NCBI RefSeq assembly: GCF_014207535.1
Contig: NZ_JACHGK010000022.1
Location: 1 to 59,843 of the forward strand
Source: Bacillus benzoevorans
GTDB lineage: Bacteria > Bacillota > Bacilli > Bacillales > Cytobacillaceae
Reading direction: 5' to 3'
Length of the DNA stretch: 59,843 bases
The notes under the pieces are model-generated. The model was given only the letters and a program-made list of their open reading frames with translations, was not told the DNA's origin and did not search any database. Of this stretch, positions 1 to 8,293 are shown piece after piece (within the stretch, counting starts at the first letter, position 1; each line of letters begins with the position of its first letter). The translations under genes were made by a program, and so were the position numbers.

Positions 1-92
1 TGGGAGCAAGCTCCCAAAAGTCCGCTCGACTTGCATGTATTAGGCACGCCGCCAGCGTTCGTCCTGAGCCAGGATCAAACTCTCCAATAAAG
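1..92 (-). rRNA. 16S rRNA, 5' end (partial)
   Basis: The reverse complement begins with the conserved GGAGAGTTTGATCCTGGCTC block and runs through the GACGAACGCTGGCGG and TGCAAGTCGAGCGGA segments, which is the start of bacterial 16S rRNA. Only about 90 nucleotides are present because the gene runs off the left edge. By B. subtilis gene order this is the rRNA operon that follows lysS. The exact 5' end is placed by family similarity. Confidence 0.97.
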
Positions 93-161
93 AGTATGAG
101 TTAGCTCATAAAATTTGTTTTTAAAAACAACTAAAATTAACGTTGACGTTTTTGTTTGTTT

Positions 162-176
162 AGTTTTCAAAGAGCA
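162..176 (-). promoter_or_regulatory. rRNA leader boxA antitermination element
   Basis: The minus strand reads TGCTCTTTGAAAACT about 70 bases before the 16S start. This is the typical Bacillus rrn boxA, bound as RNA by NusB/S10 to make rRNA transcription resistant to Rho and early termination. Confidence 0.85.
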
Positions 177-208
177 ATTTGTTATCGCCATCAATCGGCG
201 ACTTTATT

Positions 209-237
209 ATGTTATCAGATTAGATAGAGAAAGTCAA
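209..237 (-). promoter_or_regulatory. rRNA operon promoter (proximal)
   Basis: On the minus strand a -35 TTGACT (232-237) and a -10 TAACAT (209-214) are separated by 17 bases, followed by AATAAAGTCGCC, the usual start region of Bacillus rrn promoters. A second, more distal promoter is likely but not clear in the AT-rich DNA to about 370. A perfect small palindrome (tgccg-ttt-cggca) lies just upstream. Confidence 0.7.
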
Positions 238-372
238 CAACTTTCTTTCGAATCTTTTCGATAAAATTCGCTGCCGTTTCGGCAACGGAATTAAATATAA
301 CATCTTAAATAATAAATAGCAAGAAGTTTTTAATATATTTTTTATAAAAGTATAAATATAAATTTACAATAT

Positions 373-415
373 AATAAAACAGCCATTTCTCCACAGTGTT
401 TGGGAGATATGACTG
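373..415 (-). terminator. lysS terminator
   Basis: The minus strand forms a stem of 12 pairs with one mismatch (CAGTCATATCTCC against GGAGAAATGGCTG) followed by TTTTATTATATT, about 90 bases past the lysS stop. It separates lysS from the rRNA promoter region. Confidence 0.8.
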
Positions 416-456
416 CTAATTTTTAAAAGATAGGAAGTATAATGTTTCTGAACCTT

Positions 457-500
457 GGCTAGTGTCCAGCTACAGCGCTAGCAAGGCGCTTCCGCTTTTT
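457..500 (-). repeat. short dispersed-repeat-like element, copy 1
   Basis: On the minus strand the segment holds AAAGCGGAAGCGCC, a small inverted AGCGC, then GCGCTGTAGCTGGACAC. I recall similar GGAAGCGCC/AGCTGGACA sequences as common short dispersed repeats in Bacillaceae genomes. A shorter version, in the opposite orientation, lies at 7284-7316. It sits immediately after the lysS stop codon. Confidence 0.45.
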
Positions 501-502
501 TA

Positions 503-1987
503 TTAACGATGACGCATTAATGGAAATAACAAAACGTCACGAATAGAAGGTGAATTTGTTAACAGCATGACTAAGCGGTCAATACCAATACCTAGTCCTC
601 CAGTCGGCGGCATACCGTACTCCAATGCTTCGACGAAGTCTTCATCCATTTCATGAGCTTCATCATTACCTTGTTCACGTTCCTTCAGCTGCGCCTCAAA
701 ACGCTGACGCTGATCGATTGGATCATTTAGCTCTGTGAAGGCATTCGCATGCTCACGACCAACAATAAATAATTCAAAGCGATCTGTAAAACGCGGATCT
801 TCCGGATTTTTCTTTGCAAGAGGAGAGATTTCAACCGGATGACCATAAATAAATGTCGGCTGGATCAACTTGTCTTCTATTCTTTGTTCAAAGAATTCAT
901 TTACAATATGTCCATATTCCATCGTATCTTTGATCTCAATTCCGTTTTCTTTCGCTAATTGTTTAGCTTCTTCTGTAGTACTTACATTCCAGAAGTCAAC
1001 ACCGGTATATTCTTTAATGGCATCAACCATATGAAGTCTTTTCCACTGCGGTTTTAAATCCACTTCATATTCACCATATTGTACAGTTGTTGTACCTAAT
1101 ACCTCCTGTGCTACATGGGCAATTAAGTTTTCCGTTAATGCCATAATATCACGGTAATCTGCATATGCTTCATAAAGCTCAATCATTGTGAATTCAGGAT
1201 TGTGGCGTGTTGATACCCCTTCATTACGGAATACACGGCCGATTTCATAAACCTTTTCCAGACCGCCGACAATCAGACGCTTTAAGTGAAGCTCAATCGC
1301 GATCCGCATGAATAATTCCATGTCTAATGCATTATGATGGGTAACAAACGGACGTGCAGCTGCTCCCCCGGCAATCGCATGCATCATCGGAGTCTCCACT
1401 TCCAGATAGCCATTTTGGTCAAGATAATTACGCATTGAGCGAATGATACGGCTTCTTGTTACAAAGGTTTCCTTACTCTCCTGACTCATGATTAAATCTA
1501 AGTAACGCTGACGATATCTTTGTTCTACATCTTTCAAGCCGTGGAATTTATCAGGCAGCGGACGCAGGGCTTTTGCTAGAACCTCAAAGCTTTGCGCTTT
1601 GATGGATAACTCACCCGTTTTTGTCCTGAACACATGACCTGTAATCCCAACAATATCTCCTAAATCAGCTATTTTAAAAACTTCATACTGTTCTTCGCCA
1701 ACAGCATCCTGACGGACATAGATTTGAATTTGCCCGCTTAAATCCTGAATATGGGTAAACCCGGCTTTCCCTTTGCCGCGCTTTGTCATGATACGACCGG
1801 CTACAGTAGCAGTAATTTCCTTGCCTTCAAGCTCTTCATTTTCGAATTCACCGTACGTTTCGATAATCTCAGAGGCTAGATGCGTGCGTTCGAACCTTTT
1901 TCCGAACGGATCCAACCCTAAATCGCGTAATTTATCTAATTTCTCCCTTCTTACTTGCAATTGGTCATTTAATTCTTCATGACTCAT
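503..1987 (-). CDS. lysS: lysyl-tRNA synthetase (class II)
   Basis: Charges tRNA-Lys with lysine in the cytoplasm. The 494-residue protein has the class II LysRS plan: an N-terminal OB-fold anticodon-binding domain (about residues 55-150, VAGRIMTKRGKGKAGF), motif 2 with FRNEGVSTRHNPEFT (about 260-275), and motif 3 GGLGIGIDRLVMLL near the C-terminus. Length matches Bacillus LysS (about 499). The start is ATG with GGAGATGAAATAA upstream. It follows dusB after a strong terminator, so it probably has its own promoter in the 206-base gap. No T-box leader is visible, as expected for the class II enzyme. Confidence 0.98.
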   Translation of the reverse strand: MSHEELNDQLQVRREKLDKLRDLGLDPFGKRFERTHLASEIIETYGEFENEELEGKEITATVAGRIMTKRGKGKAGFTHIQDLSGQIQIYVRQDAVGEEQYEVFKIADLGDIVGITGHVFRTKTGELSIKAQSFEVLAKALRPLPDKFHGLKDVEQRYRQRYLDLIMSQESKETFVTRSRIIRSMRNYLDQNGYLEVETPMMHAIAGGAAARPFVTHHNALDMELFMRIAIELHLKRLIVGGLEKVYEIGRVFRNEGVSTRHNPEFTMIELYEAYADYRDIMALTENLIAHVAQEVLGTTTVQYGEYEVDLKPQWKRLHMVDAIKEYTGVDFWNVSTTEEAKQLAKENGIEIKDTMEYGHIVNEFFEQRIEDKLIQPTFIYGHPVEISPLAKKNPEDPRFTDRFELFIVGREHANAFTELNDPIDQRQRFEAQLKEREQGNDEAHEMDEDFVEALEYGMPPTGGLGIGIDRLVMLLTNSPSIRDVLLFPLMRHR

Positions 1988-2124
1988 TTATTTCATCTCC
2001 TAATAATAAATCTTTGTATGTAAACTATCTAAATTATCCGCTTCATTTTTTTGCATACTATATCATTTTACACAAACTAATGCCGACGTAAAAGTTCTAA
2101 TAAAAAATTATTTCTAAATATAGC

Positions 2125-2160
2125 AAAAAACTGCCAGTAAATCTTAGACCGACAGTTTTA
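2125..2160 (-). terminator. terminator after dusB (folate cluster)
   Basis: The minus strand forms a 12-bp stem (AAAACTGTCGGT with ACTGGCAGTTTT, including G-U pairs) ending in TTTTTT. A-runs on the other side could also make it work for plus-strand transcripts. Confidence 0.85.
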
Positions 2161-2193
2161 TTATTCACCTTTAGACTTTCTCTTCACTCAAGA

Positions 2194-3192
2194 TTATCCT
2201 ACTTGTGTAGAGAGCGGCTTTTCTTCGACTTCTTCCACTAAACCATTTAACAGCAGCGCAAGATCTTCCCTTGTGTTGCATTCATTGATCGCATTTCTCA
2301 CCTTCGCATTGCCATGGATGCCTTTTAAATACCACGCGGCATGCTTACGCATTTCTCTTACGGCAATGTGCTCTGATTTTAATCCAATCAATCTGTCAAG
2401 GTGTAAAAGGCATACATCAATTTTTTCCCGAGCGGAAGGTTCACCCATCAACTCTCCTGTTTCCAGGTATTTAATGGTGCGGTAAATCATCCAAGGATCC
2501 CCCAATGCCGCTCTTCCAATCATTACTCCGTCACAGCCGGTTTCCTCAAGCATCCGCTTGGCATCCTGAGGAGTCTGAACATCACCATTTCCGATAATCG
2601 GGATATCAACAGACTGCTTAACTTCACGAATTATGTCCCAATTGGCTTTGCCCTCGTACATTTGTACACGTGTACGGCCGTGCATAGACACCGCTTGACC
2701 ACCGGCACGCTGTACAGCCCGCGCATTGCGGACAGCATAAATATGATCTTCATCCCAGCCCATACGCATCTTTACTGTTACCGGTTTATCAACTGCATCT
2801 ACTACCGCCGCAACCATCTCATAAATTTTATCAGGATCTAAGAGCCATTTTGCTCCAGCATCACATTTTGTAATCTTCGGCACCGGACAGCCCATATTAA
2901 TATCGATGATATCCGCATTCGTATTTTCGTCTACAAATTTTGCTGCTTCTACAAGAGATTCTTTCCCGCCGCCAAATATTTGCAGACTGAGCGGTTTTTC
3001 CCGCTCATCGATATAGAGCATGTTTAATGTTTTTTCATTCTTAAATACAATTCCTTTATCACTTACCATTTCCGCACAAACAAGCCCTGCACCAAACTCC
3101 TTAACGGTTAAGCGGAATGCAGAGTTGCATACGCCGGCCATTGGAGCTAACACGACAGGGTTTTTCATTTCGATATTCCCTATTTTTAACAT
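2194..3192 (-). CDS. dusB: tRNA-dihydrouridine synthase DusB
   Basis: FMN- and NADPH-dependent enzyme reducing specific uridines in the tRNA D-loop region. The start is set at the ATG giving MLKIGNIEMKNP because it has AAAGGGAG eight bases upstream; an upstream in-frame ATG at 3225 has no such site. The protein (332 residues) has a TIM barrel with APMAGVCNSAFR (FMN side), the catalytic-cysteine segment MGCPVPKITK (about residue 100), GNGDVQTPQDA and the DGVMIGRAALGDPW phosphate-binding loop. The length equals the B. subtilis homologue. It closes the folate cluster after yazB, the usual Bacillus arrangement. Confidence 0.95.
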   Translation of the reverse strand: MLKIGNIEMKNPVVLAPMAGVCNSAFRLTVKEFGAGLVCAEMVSDKGIVFKNEKTLNMLYIDEREKPLSLQIFGGGKESLVEAAKFVDENTNADIIDINMGCPVPKITKCDAGAKWLLDPDKIYEMVAAVVDAVDKPVTVKMRMGWDEDHIYAVRNARAVQRAGGQAVSMHGRTRVQMYEGKANWDIIREVKQSVDIPIIGNGDVQTPQDAKRMLEETGCDGVMIGRAALGDPWMIYRTIKYLETGELMGEPSAREKIDVCLLHLDRLIGLKSEHIAVREMRKHAAWYLKGIHGNAKVRNAINECNTREDLALLLNGLVEEVEEKPLSTQVG

Positions 3193-3211
3193 CCGTGAAT
3201 CTCCCTTTTGT

Positions 3212-3436
3212 TTATTCAGCTCCACTTTCCCCTTCTGGTGGAGCTAATTCATTCTTGCTTATATGAAGTACATCGATTATTTGTTCAATTAGTTGTGTTT
3301 CAGGCATTCGATTTCCTCTCTCAATCTCACCAATCACCGAAATCGAAACACCTAATTCCTTTGCAAAACCTTCTTGAGTATAACCTTTCAGTTTGCGAAA
3401 AGCGCGAATACGTCTTCCCCATTTCTCTGCTTCCAT
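3212..3436 (-). CDS. yazB: small XRE-family helix-turn-helix protein (YazB-like)
   Basis: A 74-residue protein that is essentially one Cro/C1-type helix-turn-helix: RIRAFRKLKGYTQEGFAKELGVSISVIGEIERGNRMP, with the second recognition helix around residues 27-45. It lies between folK and dusB exactly as yazB does in B. subtilis, starts with ATG behind AGGAGGGG, and its first 49 bases overlap the end of folK. Such overlap suggests translational coupling. Its target genes are unknown. A regulatory role in the folate operon would be inference only. Confidence 0.85.
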   Translation of the reverse strand: MEAEKWGRRIRAFRKLKGYTQEGFAKELGVSISVIGEIERGNRMPETQLIEQIIDVLHISKNELAPPEGESGAE

Positions 3437-3915
3437 ATTCGTACCCCTCCTCTATCAGGTAACTCGTGCGCCAATTCACACAACGGCTTATCGCCAGCCG
3501 GCAGCGTGATGTTCGGACAGATCTCTAATAGCGGTATGACGACAAAGGATCTTTCATGCAGCCGGGGATGAGGGACAATCAATCTCTCAGTTAATATATT
3601 TTCATCATTATACAGCAAAATGTCAATGTCTATTGTTCTTGGACCCCATCTAATTTCCCTCTTTCTCCCAAGAACCTGTTCCGCTTCCATGCAGGCATCT
3701 AATAATTCAAAGGAGGAAAGCTGCGTCCTTACTTCAATCACCATATTCAAAAATAATTCCTGTTCTTCGTACCCGACCGGATCTGTCTCATAAATAGATG
3801 AAACATTTACCACTGATATAGGATATCGCTTGCTTAAATTTTTAATCGCAGATTCCAAGTAACCGCTGCGGTTTCCTATATTGGATCCGAGCGAAAGAAA
3901 GGCTGTTTGTTCCAC
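3388..3915 (-). CDS. folK: 6-hydroxymethyl-7,8-dihydropterin pyrophosphokinase (HPPK)
   Basis: Transfers pyrophosphate from ATP to 6-hydroxymethyldihydropterin, the step before dihydropteroate synthase. Family signatures are FLSLGSNIGNR at the N-terminus, the Y-E-T-D-P substrate loop, and RWGPRTIDIDILLY (about residues 87-100) containing the HPPK signature with metal-binding aspartates. The 175-residue length is normal. The start is GTG with AGGGG a few bases upstream. It follows folB by one base, and its 3' end overlaps yazB, so the genes form a tightly packed operon. Confidence 0.96.
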   Translation of the reverse strand: MEQTAFLSLGSNIGNRSGYLESAIKNLSKRYPISVVNVSSIYETDPVGYEEQELFLNMVIEVRTQLSSFELLDACMEAEQVLGRKREIRWGPRTIDIDILLYNDENILTERLIVPHPRLHERSFVVIPLLEICPNITLPAGDKPLCELAHELPDRGGVRIWKQRNGEDVFALFAN

Positions 3916-3916
3916 G

Positions 3917-4279
3917 TTATCCCCTACTCCTTTTTATCTCTACGGCAACTGATTGAAAATGCCCTGGAATGGGAGGATCCGGCTTAATCACCTTTACCGT
4001 GACAGCTTTGATTTTATTGAAATTATTTAATATTTGCTGGGCAATTTTTTCAGCCAAGGATTCAATCAGGCTGTATGGTTCTCCTTCGACCACCTTTTTA
4101 CAAACTTCAAACAAATCAACATAGCTGACTGATTCATTCAAATCATCCGTTAGACCGGCAGCTTCGAGATCAGCCTCTGCTATTAAATCAACAATAAACC
4201 GCTGACCAAGAACATTTTCTTCCGGCAGCACTCCATGATATCCATAGAACTGCATTTGATTGACATAAATTTTATCCAA
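3917..4279 (-). CDS. folB: dihydroneopterin aldolase
   Basis: Cleaves 7,8-dihydroneopterin to 6-hydroxymethyldihydropterin and glycolaldehyde in folate synthesis. The family features are F-Y-G-Y-H-G-V with the active-site region at residues 9-15, PEENVLGQRFIVD, and the C-terminal KPDPPIPGH block. The start is taken as TTG giving MDKIYV, 120 residues as in B. subtilis, because the SD GGGGAAGG is nine bases upstream. The next upstream in-frame TTG would abut the SD. Its 5' end overlaps folP by eight bases. Confidence 0.95.
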   Translation of the reverse strand: MDKIYVNQMQFYGYHGVLPEENVLGQRFIVDLIAEADLEAAGLTDDLNESVSYVDLFEVCKKVVEGEPYSLIESLAEKIAQQILNNFNKIKAVTVKVIKPDPPIPGHFQSVAVEIKRSRG

Positions 4280-5108
4280 AGTCTTCAACCTTCCCCATCA
4301 GCGCATCCATCATTTTCGCCATTCTGCTTATTTCCTTTACATCATGAACACGAACAATTTGACAACCCTGTTGGATGCCGAAGCAGACTGCTGCTCCCGT
4401 ACCTTCCATGCGTTCAGTTACTGGAAGATCCAGTACTGCACCAATCATCCGTTTTCGTGATGGTCCTAATAAGACAGGATAGCCAAGAGCTGTAAAGGTA
4501 TCCAAATTGCGCATCATTTCCAGATCCCTTGCTGCGTTCTTGGCAAAGCCGATACCCGGGTCGATAATAATCTGTTCATCCTGAACGCCCGCTGCTCTGG
4601 CTATGGCAATACTTTCATACATGTCATTCAAGCAGTCCCTGAAGAAGGACTGATAATGTTCATTGTCCCGATTATGCTGTAAAATGATTGGAACAGAAAG
4701 GTCAGCCGCAACCTTGGCCATATTCGGATCCGCTTTAGCCCCCCAAATATCATTAATGATATGCGCTCCGGAATTTATTGCTTGTCTTGCTGTTTCTGCC
4801 TTGAAGGTATCTACGGACAGCACAACAGGTACCTCACGTGTAATTGCCTCGATAAATGGAATAATCCGTTCAAGTTCTTCTTCCACTGAAATAGGCGTAT
4901 ATCCGGGACGGGTTGACTCTCCGCCAATATCAATAATGTCAGCACCACAATCGACCAGTTCCTGCGCTCTTCGAACAGCCTGAACAAGCTGATTATATTT
5001 TCCCCCATCCGAAAAGGAATCGGGAGTCACATTTAAAATCCCCATAATAAGGGTCTTCTTTCCATAATCAAGTGTATAAGAACCGCAGTGAATCATATTA
5101 TTCGCCAT
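4272..5108 (-). CDS. folP: dihydropteroate synthase
   Basis: Condenses hydroxymethyldihydropterin pyrophosphate with p-aminobenzoate; the sulfonamide target. The TIM barrel shows MGILNVTPDSFSDGGKY (pABA/pterin loop 1, about residues 23-39), DIGGESTRPG (loop 2), and GPSRKRMIG with the pterin-phosphate-binding arginine/lysine region. The start is taken as the ATG with GGAGA nine bases upstream; a TTG immediately before it is also possible. It is the first gene of the folate run. In B. subtilis pabB-pabA-pabC lie between cysK and this gene, but here they are absent. Confidence 0.96.
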   Translation of the reverse strand: MANNMIHCGSYTLDYGKKTLIMGILNVTPDSFSDGGKYNQLVQAVRRAQELVDCGADIIDIGGESTRPGYTPISVEEELERIIPFIEAITREVPVVLSVDTFKAETARQAINSGAHIINDIWGAKADPNMAKVAADLSVPIILQHNRDNEHYQSFFRDCLNDMYESIAIARAAGVQDEQIIIDPGIGFAKNAARDLEMMRNLDTFTALGYPVLLGPSRKRMIGAVLDLPVTERMEGTGAAVCFGIQQGCQIVRVHDVKEISRMAKMMDALMGKVEDFG

Positions 5109-5187
5109 CAATCATCTCTCCTGTATTTCACATCTAAGATTTAGGAATATCATAATTAATAATAATAACGTAAACTCATTTTCAATG

Positions 5188-5227
5188 CAAAAAGAGACAA
5201 CAGTCCTCGGACAGTTGTCTCTTTTTC
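5188..5227 (-). terminator. cysK terminator
   Basis: A perfect inverted repeat, AAAGAGACAAC and GTTGTCTCTTT, with T-runs on both sides lies between cysK and folP. It is probably efficient and could be bidirectional. Its presence means folP needs its own promoter in the roughly 80 bases that remain. Confidence 0.9.
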
Positions 5228-5243
5228 TTAAGCTTAGCTTTTC

Positions 5244-6173
5244 TTACTCAGCATCAAATTGATATAATGCAGTACTTAAGTAACGTTCACCGTTATCTGG
5301 AATAATCGCCACGACTTTTTTGCCTTTTCCTAGCTTTTTAGCCACTTCAAGAGCTGCATAGATAGCAGCACCAGCTGAAATACCGCCTAGAATTCCTTCT
5401 TGGCTTGCTACTTGACGGGCAGCACCAAATGCTTGCTCAGTCGTTACAGTGATTACTTCATTGTAAATTTCAGTGTTTAATACTTCAGGAATAAATCCAG
5501 CACCAATTCCTTGAAGTTTATGCGGACCTGATTTTCCTTCAGAAAGTATAGGAGAATCAGTTGGTTCTACGGCATAGATTTGGATGTCAGGATATTTTTC
5601 TTTTAATACTTCACCAGCACCTGTGATTGTACCGCCTGTTCCAATTCCTGCAACAAAGGCATCTAATCCGTCTGGGAATTGCTCAACAAGCTCTTTACCA
5701 GTTGTTAATCTATGAATTTCAGGGTTTGCTTCGTTTTCGAATTGCTGTGGCAGAAAATAGCCGTTTTCTTGAGCCAATTCTTCAGCTTTTGCAATTGCCC
5801 CCTTCATTCCAGCAGGTCCAGGAGTTAAAACTAATTGTGCACCATAAGCACGAAGCAGGTTACGGCGTTCTAAGCTCATTGTTTCAGGCATTACAATAAC
5901 AGATTTATAGCCCTTTGCCGCAGCAATCCATGTTAAACCGATTCCAGTGTTACCGCTTGTAGGCTCAATAATCGTTCCGCCTGGTTTTAAAGCGCCGCTT
6001 TTTTCAGCAGCTTCAATCATCGCTAAAGCGATACGGTCCTTTACACTGCTTCCTGGATTGAAATATTCTAATTTTAAGTATACATCTGCACTGTTGTCAT
6101 CCACTACTCTATTTAATTTTACTACAGGAGTTTGACCGATTAATTCGGCAATTGAATTTGCATTTTTAGCCAT
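5244..6173 (-). CDS. cysK: cysteine synthase A (O-acetylserine thiol-lyase)
   Basis: PLP enzyme making cysteine from O-acetylserine and sulfide. It shows the PLP lysine in NPGSSVKDR (about residue 42), the PTSGNTGIG substrate loop and the GIGTGGTITG phosphate-binding loop. The start is the ATG giving MAKNANS (309 residues, B. subtilis 308) with AAAGGGTG nine bases upstream; an in-frame upstream start lacks a site. It stands alone between two terminators with a strong promoter of its own. In B. subtilis this locus is CymR-regulated. I could not assign a CymR site. Confidence 0.97.
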   Translation of the reverse strand: MAKNANSIAELIGQTPVVKLNRVVDDNSADVYLKLEYFNPGSSVKDRIALAMIEAAEKSGALKPGGTIIEPTSGNTGIGLTWIAAAKGYKSVIVMPETMSLERRNLLRAYGAQLVLTPGPAGMKGAIAKAEELAQENGYFLPQQFENEANPEIHRLTTGKELVEQFPDGLDAFVAGIGTGGTITGAGEVLKEKYPDIQIYAVEPTDSPILSEGKSGPHKLQGIGAGFIPEVLNTEIYNEVITVTTEQAFGAARQVASQEGILGGISAGAAIYAALEVAKKLGKGKKVVAIIPDNGERYLSTALYQFDAE

Positions 6174-6230
6174 TGATGATAGCACCCTTTCTTAATCCGA
6201 CTATATTTATATGATTAATTGATTGATTCA

Positions 6231-6259
6231 AATTTAGCAAGAATCTCTGCCAATGTCAA
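6231..6259 (-). promoter_or_regulatory. cysK promoter (sigma-A)
   Basis: On the minus strand TTGACA (6254-6259) and TAAATT (6231-6236) are separated by exactly 17 bases, about 60 bases upstream of the cysK ATG. Confidence 0.75.
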
Positions 6260-6343
6260 CCATTTTAATTGGAAAAGTATAAATTTCTTATAATTATATG
6301 TATAAACCAGTTAGCTCAATCTAAGACTTGCATTTTTTATGAG

Positions 6344-6368
6344 AAAAAAGTGGCCCTTCAGCCACCTT
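6344..6368 (-). terminator. hslO terminator
   Basis: The minus strand forms AAAGGTGGC/GCCACTTTT around a TGAAGG loop followed by a T-run, about 20 bases after the hslO stop codon. Confidence 0.85.
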
Positions 6369-6386
6369 TCATTCTTTGCATAGTAT

Positions 6387-7265
6387 TTACTTTGATTCCT
6401 TCTTTAATTCCTCTAATTCTTCTGCGCTAAAAAGATATTTCTCATTGCAAAAATGGCAGTGTACTTCGGCCTTGCCGTCTGTATCAATCATATCTTGTAT
6501 TTCTGCCCGGCCCAGACCGATTATCGCATTGCCAAACCGTTCTTTTGAACATGTACATGTAAAAGAAACAGGAATTTTTTCAAGGAATTTGATTTGGTCC
6601 TTTTCTAAAACAACAGCTAATAATTCTTCAGGAGTCAATCCCTTTTCGATTAACTTCGATACCGGCTCCATACTGCTCAGGCTATTTTCGATTTTTGTAA
6701 TCGTTTCGTCATCCGTACCCGGCATTAACTGAATAATAAAGCCGCCGGCAGCTAGGATTGAATTATCAGGGTTCACTAATACACCTACCCCCACGGATGA
6801 AGGGACCTGCTCTGAGGAAGCGAAGTAGTAGGTGAAATCTTCACCAAGCTCTCCTGAAACAAGAGGTATCTGCCCAGTGAAATAATCACGAAGCCCGATG
6901 TCCTTTACGACACTCAGCATGCCTTGTGTGCCGACGGCTCTTCTAACATCTAATTTTCCACTTTCATTCAAATCAAAATGAACCTGCGGGTTTGAAACAT
7001 AGCCTCGGACTTCCCCTTTTGCATTGCTGTCGACTAGAATATGTCCAATCGGACCTCCGCCTTCGATTTTGACGGTTATTTGATCATCACCTTGCAGCAT
7101 AGCTCCCATCATGACAGACGCTGTCATCGCCCTGCCCAGTGCAGCAGAAGCTGTAGGCCATGTCATATGGCGTTTTTGTGCTTCATTCACTGTTTCTGTG
7201 CTGCGGACAGCATACGCACGGATTTGACCATTATAGGCAAGCGCCTTAACTAAATAATCCCCCAT
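6387..7265 (-). CDS. hslO: redox-regulated holdase chaperone Hsp33
   Basis: Cytoplasmic chaperone that becomes active on oxidation and prevents aggregation of unfolded proteins. The N-terminal Hsp33 fold occupies about residues 1-230 (PTASAALGRAMTASVMMG). The C-terminal zinc switch is complete, with CTC at about 235 and CHFC at about 268 supplying the four cysteines. The 292 residues match the family. The ATG has GAAAGGAG upstream. In B. subtilis yacD follows it before cysK; here cysK follows directly after a terminator. Confidence 0.96.
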   Translation of the reverse strand: MGDYLVKALAYNGQIRAYAVRSTETVNEAQKRHMTWPTASAALGRAMTASVMMGAMLQGDDQITVKIEGGGPIGHILVDSNAKGEVRGYVSNPQVHFDLNESGKLDVRRAVGTQGMLSVVKDIGLRDYFTGQIPLVSGELGEDFTYYFASSEQVPSSVGVGVLVNPDNSILAAGGFIIQLMPGTDDETITKIENSLSSMEPVSKLIEKGLTPEELLAVVLEKDQIKFLEKIPVSFTCTCSKERFGNAIIGLGRAEIQDMIDTDGKAEVHCHFCNEKYLFSAEELEELKKESK

Positions 7266-7283
7266 CTTCGTTCTCCTTTCATT

Positions 7284-7316
7284 TTAAAGCGTAAGCGCTG
7301 TAGCTGGATACCAGCC
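7284..7316 (+). repeat. short dispersed-repeat-like element, copy 2
   Basis: The segment AAAGCGTAAGCGCTGTAGC continuing to TGGATACCAGCC resembles the element at 457-500 read on the minus strand: both share AAGCG, AGCGCTGTAGCTGGA and a trailing AGCC. It lies in the 92-base gap between coaX and hslO. This copy lacks the inner 10-15 bases of the first. Confidence 0.35.
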
Positions 7317-7357
7317 TCATTCCATACCTTATGCTTTCTTATCCTTAAGACAAATAT

Positions 7358-8137
7358 TTACTTCTTCATATTTTCCAGGTTCCGATGATAAATAAGCAGA
7401 AGTCCCTTTAAAGTTAAATACGGATCGACGATATCAATACATGTCGATTCATCGGCAATAAGCTGCGCCAATCCACCGGTCGCAATCACAGTTGGATTTA
7501 CTTTGCTTTCTGCCTTCATTCGTTTAACCAGCCCTTCAACTTGTCCTACATAACCAAATAGTACGCCGGACTGCATGGCCGCAACTGTATTTTTACCAAT
7601 CACACTTTCCGGACGGGTGATTTCAATTCTTGGCAGTTTGGAAGCCCTTGTATATAAAGCCTCGGTTGATATCCCAATCCCCGGAGCAATTGCCCCGCCA
7701 ATATATTGCTTATCCTCATTGATATAGCAATAAGTCGTAGCGGTACCAAAATCAACGATAATTAACGGACTGCCATATTCATGAATAGCCGCAGTTGCAT
7801 TGACGATTCGGTCGGCACCAACTTCTCTTGGATTGTCCGATTTAATATTTAATCCGGTCTTTGTTCCCGGGCCAACAATAAATGGTTTTACATGAAAGTA
7901 ATTCTGACACATTTTTTCTAATGAGAACATAATCGGCGGTACTACCGAAGAAATAATAATTCCTTTAATATCTGAAAAAGACAAACCGGCATAGTCAAAT
8001 AATGATTTGATCATCATTCCGTACTCATCACCTGTCCGATTGCGATGTGTTTCGATCCGCCAATGATGCTTTAATTCATCACCATCGTATGCTCCTAATA
8101 CTATATTCGTATTTCCTACATCAATTACAAAGATCAA
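7358..8137 (-). CDS. coaX: type III pantothenate kinase
   Basis: Phosphorylates pantothenate, the first step of coenzyme A synthesis, without feedback inhibition by CoA. The ASKHA-fold signatures are DVGNTNIVLG (phosphate 1, residues 6-15), GADRIVNATAA (about 106-116), DFGTATTYCYI (about 128-138) and GGAIAPGI. The 259 residues match B. subtilis CoaX. The start is TTG with a GTGGTG site eight bases upstream. It lies between ftsH and hslO in the usual order. Confidence 0.96.
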   Translation of the reverse strand: MIFVIDVGNTNIVLGAYDGDELKHHWRIETHRNRTGDEYGMMIKSLFDYAGLSFSDIKGIIISSVVPPIMFSLEKMCQNYFHVKPFIVGPGTKTGLNIKSDNPREVGADRIVNATAAIHEYGSPLIIVDFGTATTYCYINEDKQYIGGAIAPGIGISTEALYTRASKLPRIEITRPESVIGKNTVAAMQSGVLFGYVGQVEGLVKRMKAESKVNPTVIATGGLAQLIADESTCIDIVDPYLTLKGLLLIYHRNLENMKK

Positions 8138-8255
8138 CGATTTTCACCACTTTTTCTATTATTCGGATATATTACTGCAACATCATACCATAGCTAAGAG
8201 GACGCATACACTAGTCCTTGATTAAACCTTGTAAGATTGCTCCAAATTTAATGAT

Positions 8256-8285
8256 AAAAAGGTGCTCTGTAGCGAGCACCTTTTT
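8256..8285 (-). terminator. ftsH terminator
   Basis: A perfect hairpin AAAAAGGTGCTC/GAGCACCTTTTT lies just past the ftsH stop, with T- and A-runs on either side. It separates ftsH from coaX. Confidence 0.9.
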
Positions 8286-8293
8286 AATCATCA

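Larger units (their letters stand above)
93..502. other. intergenic region between lysS and the rRNA operon
   Basis: The 410 bases hold the rRNA leader with boxA, an rRNA promoter, the lysS terminator and a short repeat, all listed separately. No coding sequence is visible. The DNA between about 295 and 375 is very AT-rich and may contain an UP element or a second rRNA promoter. Confidence 0.6.

Noticed and set aside
1988..2193. T-box or lysine riboswitch upstream of lysS
   Set aside because: No T-box antiterminator sequence or L-box core is present. The hairpin in the gap is a plain terminator of dusB.
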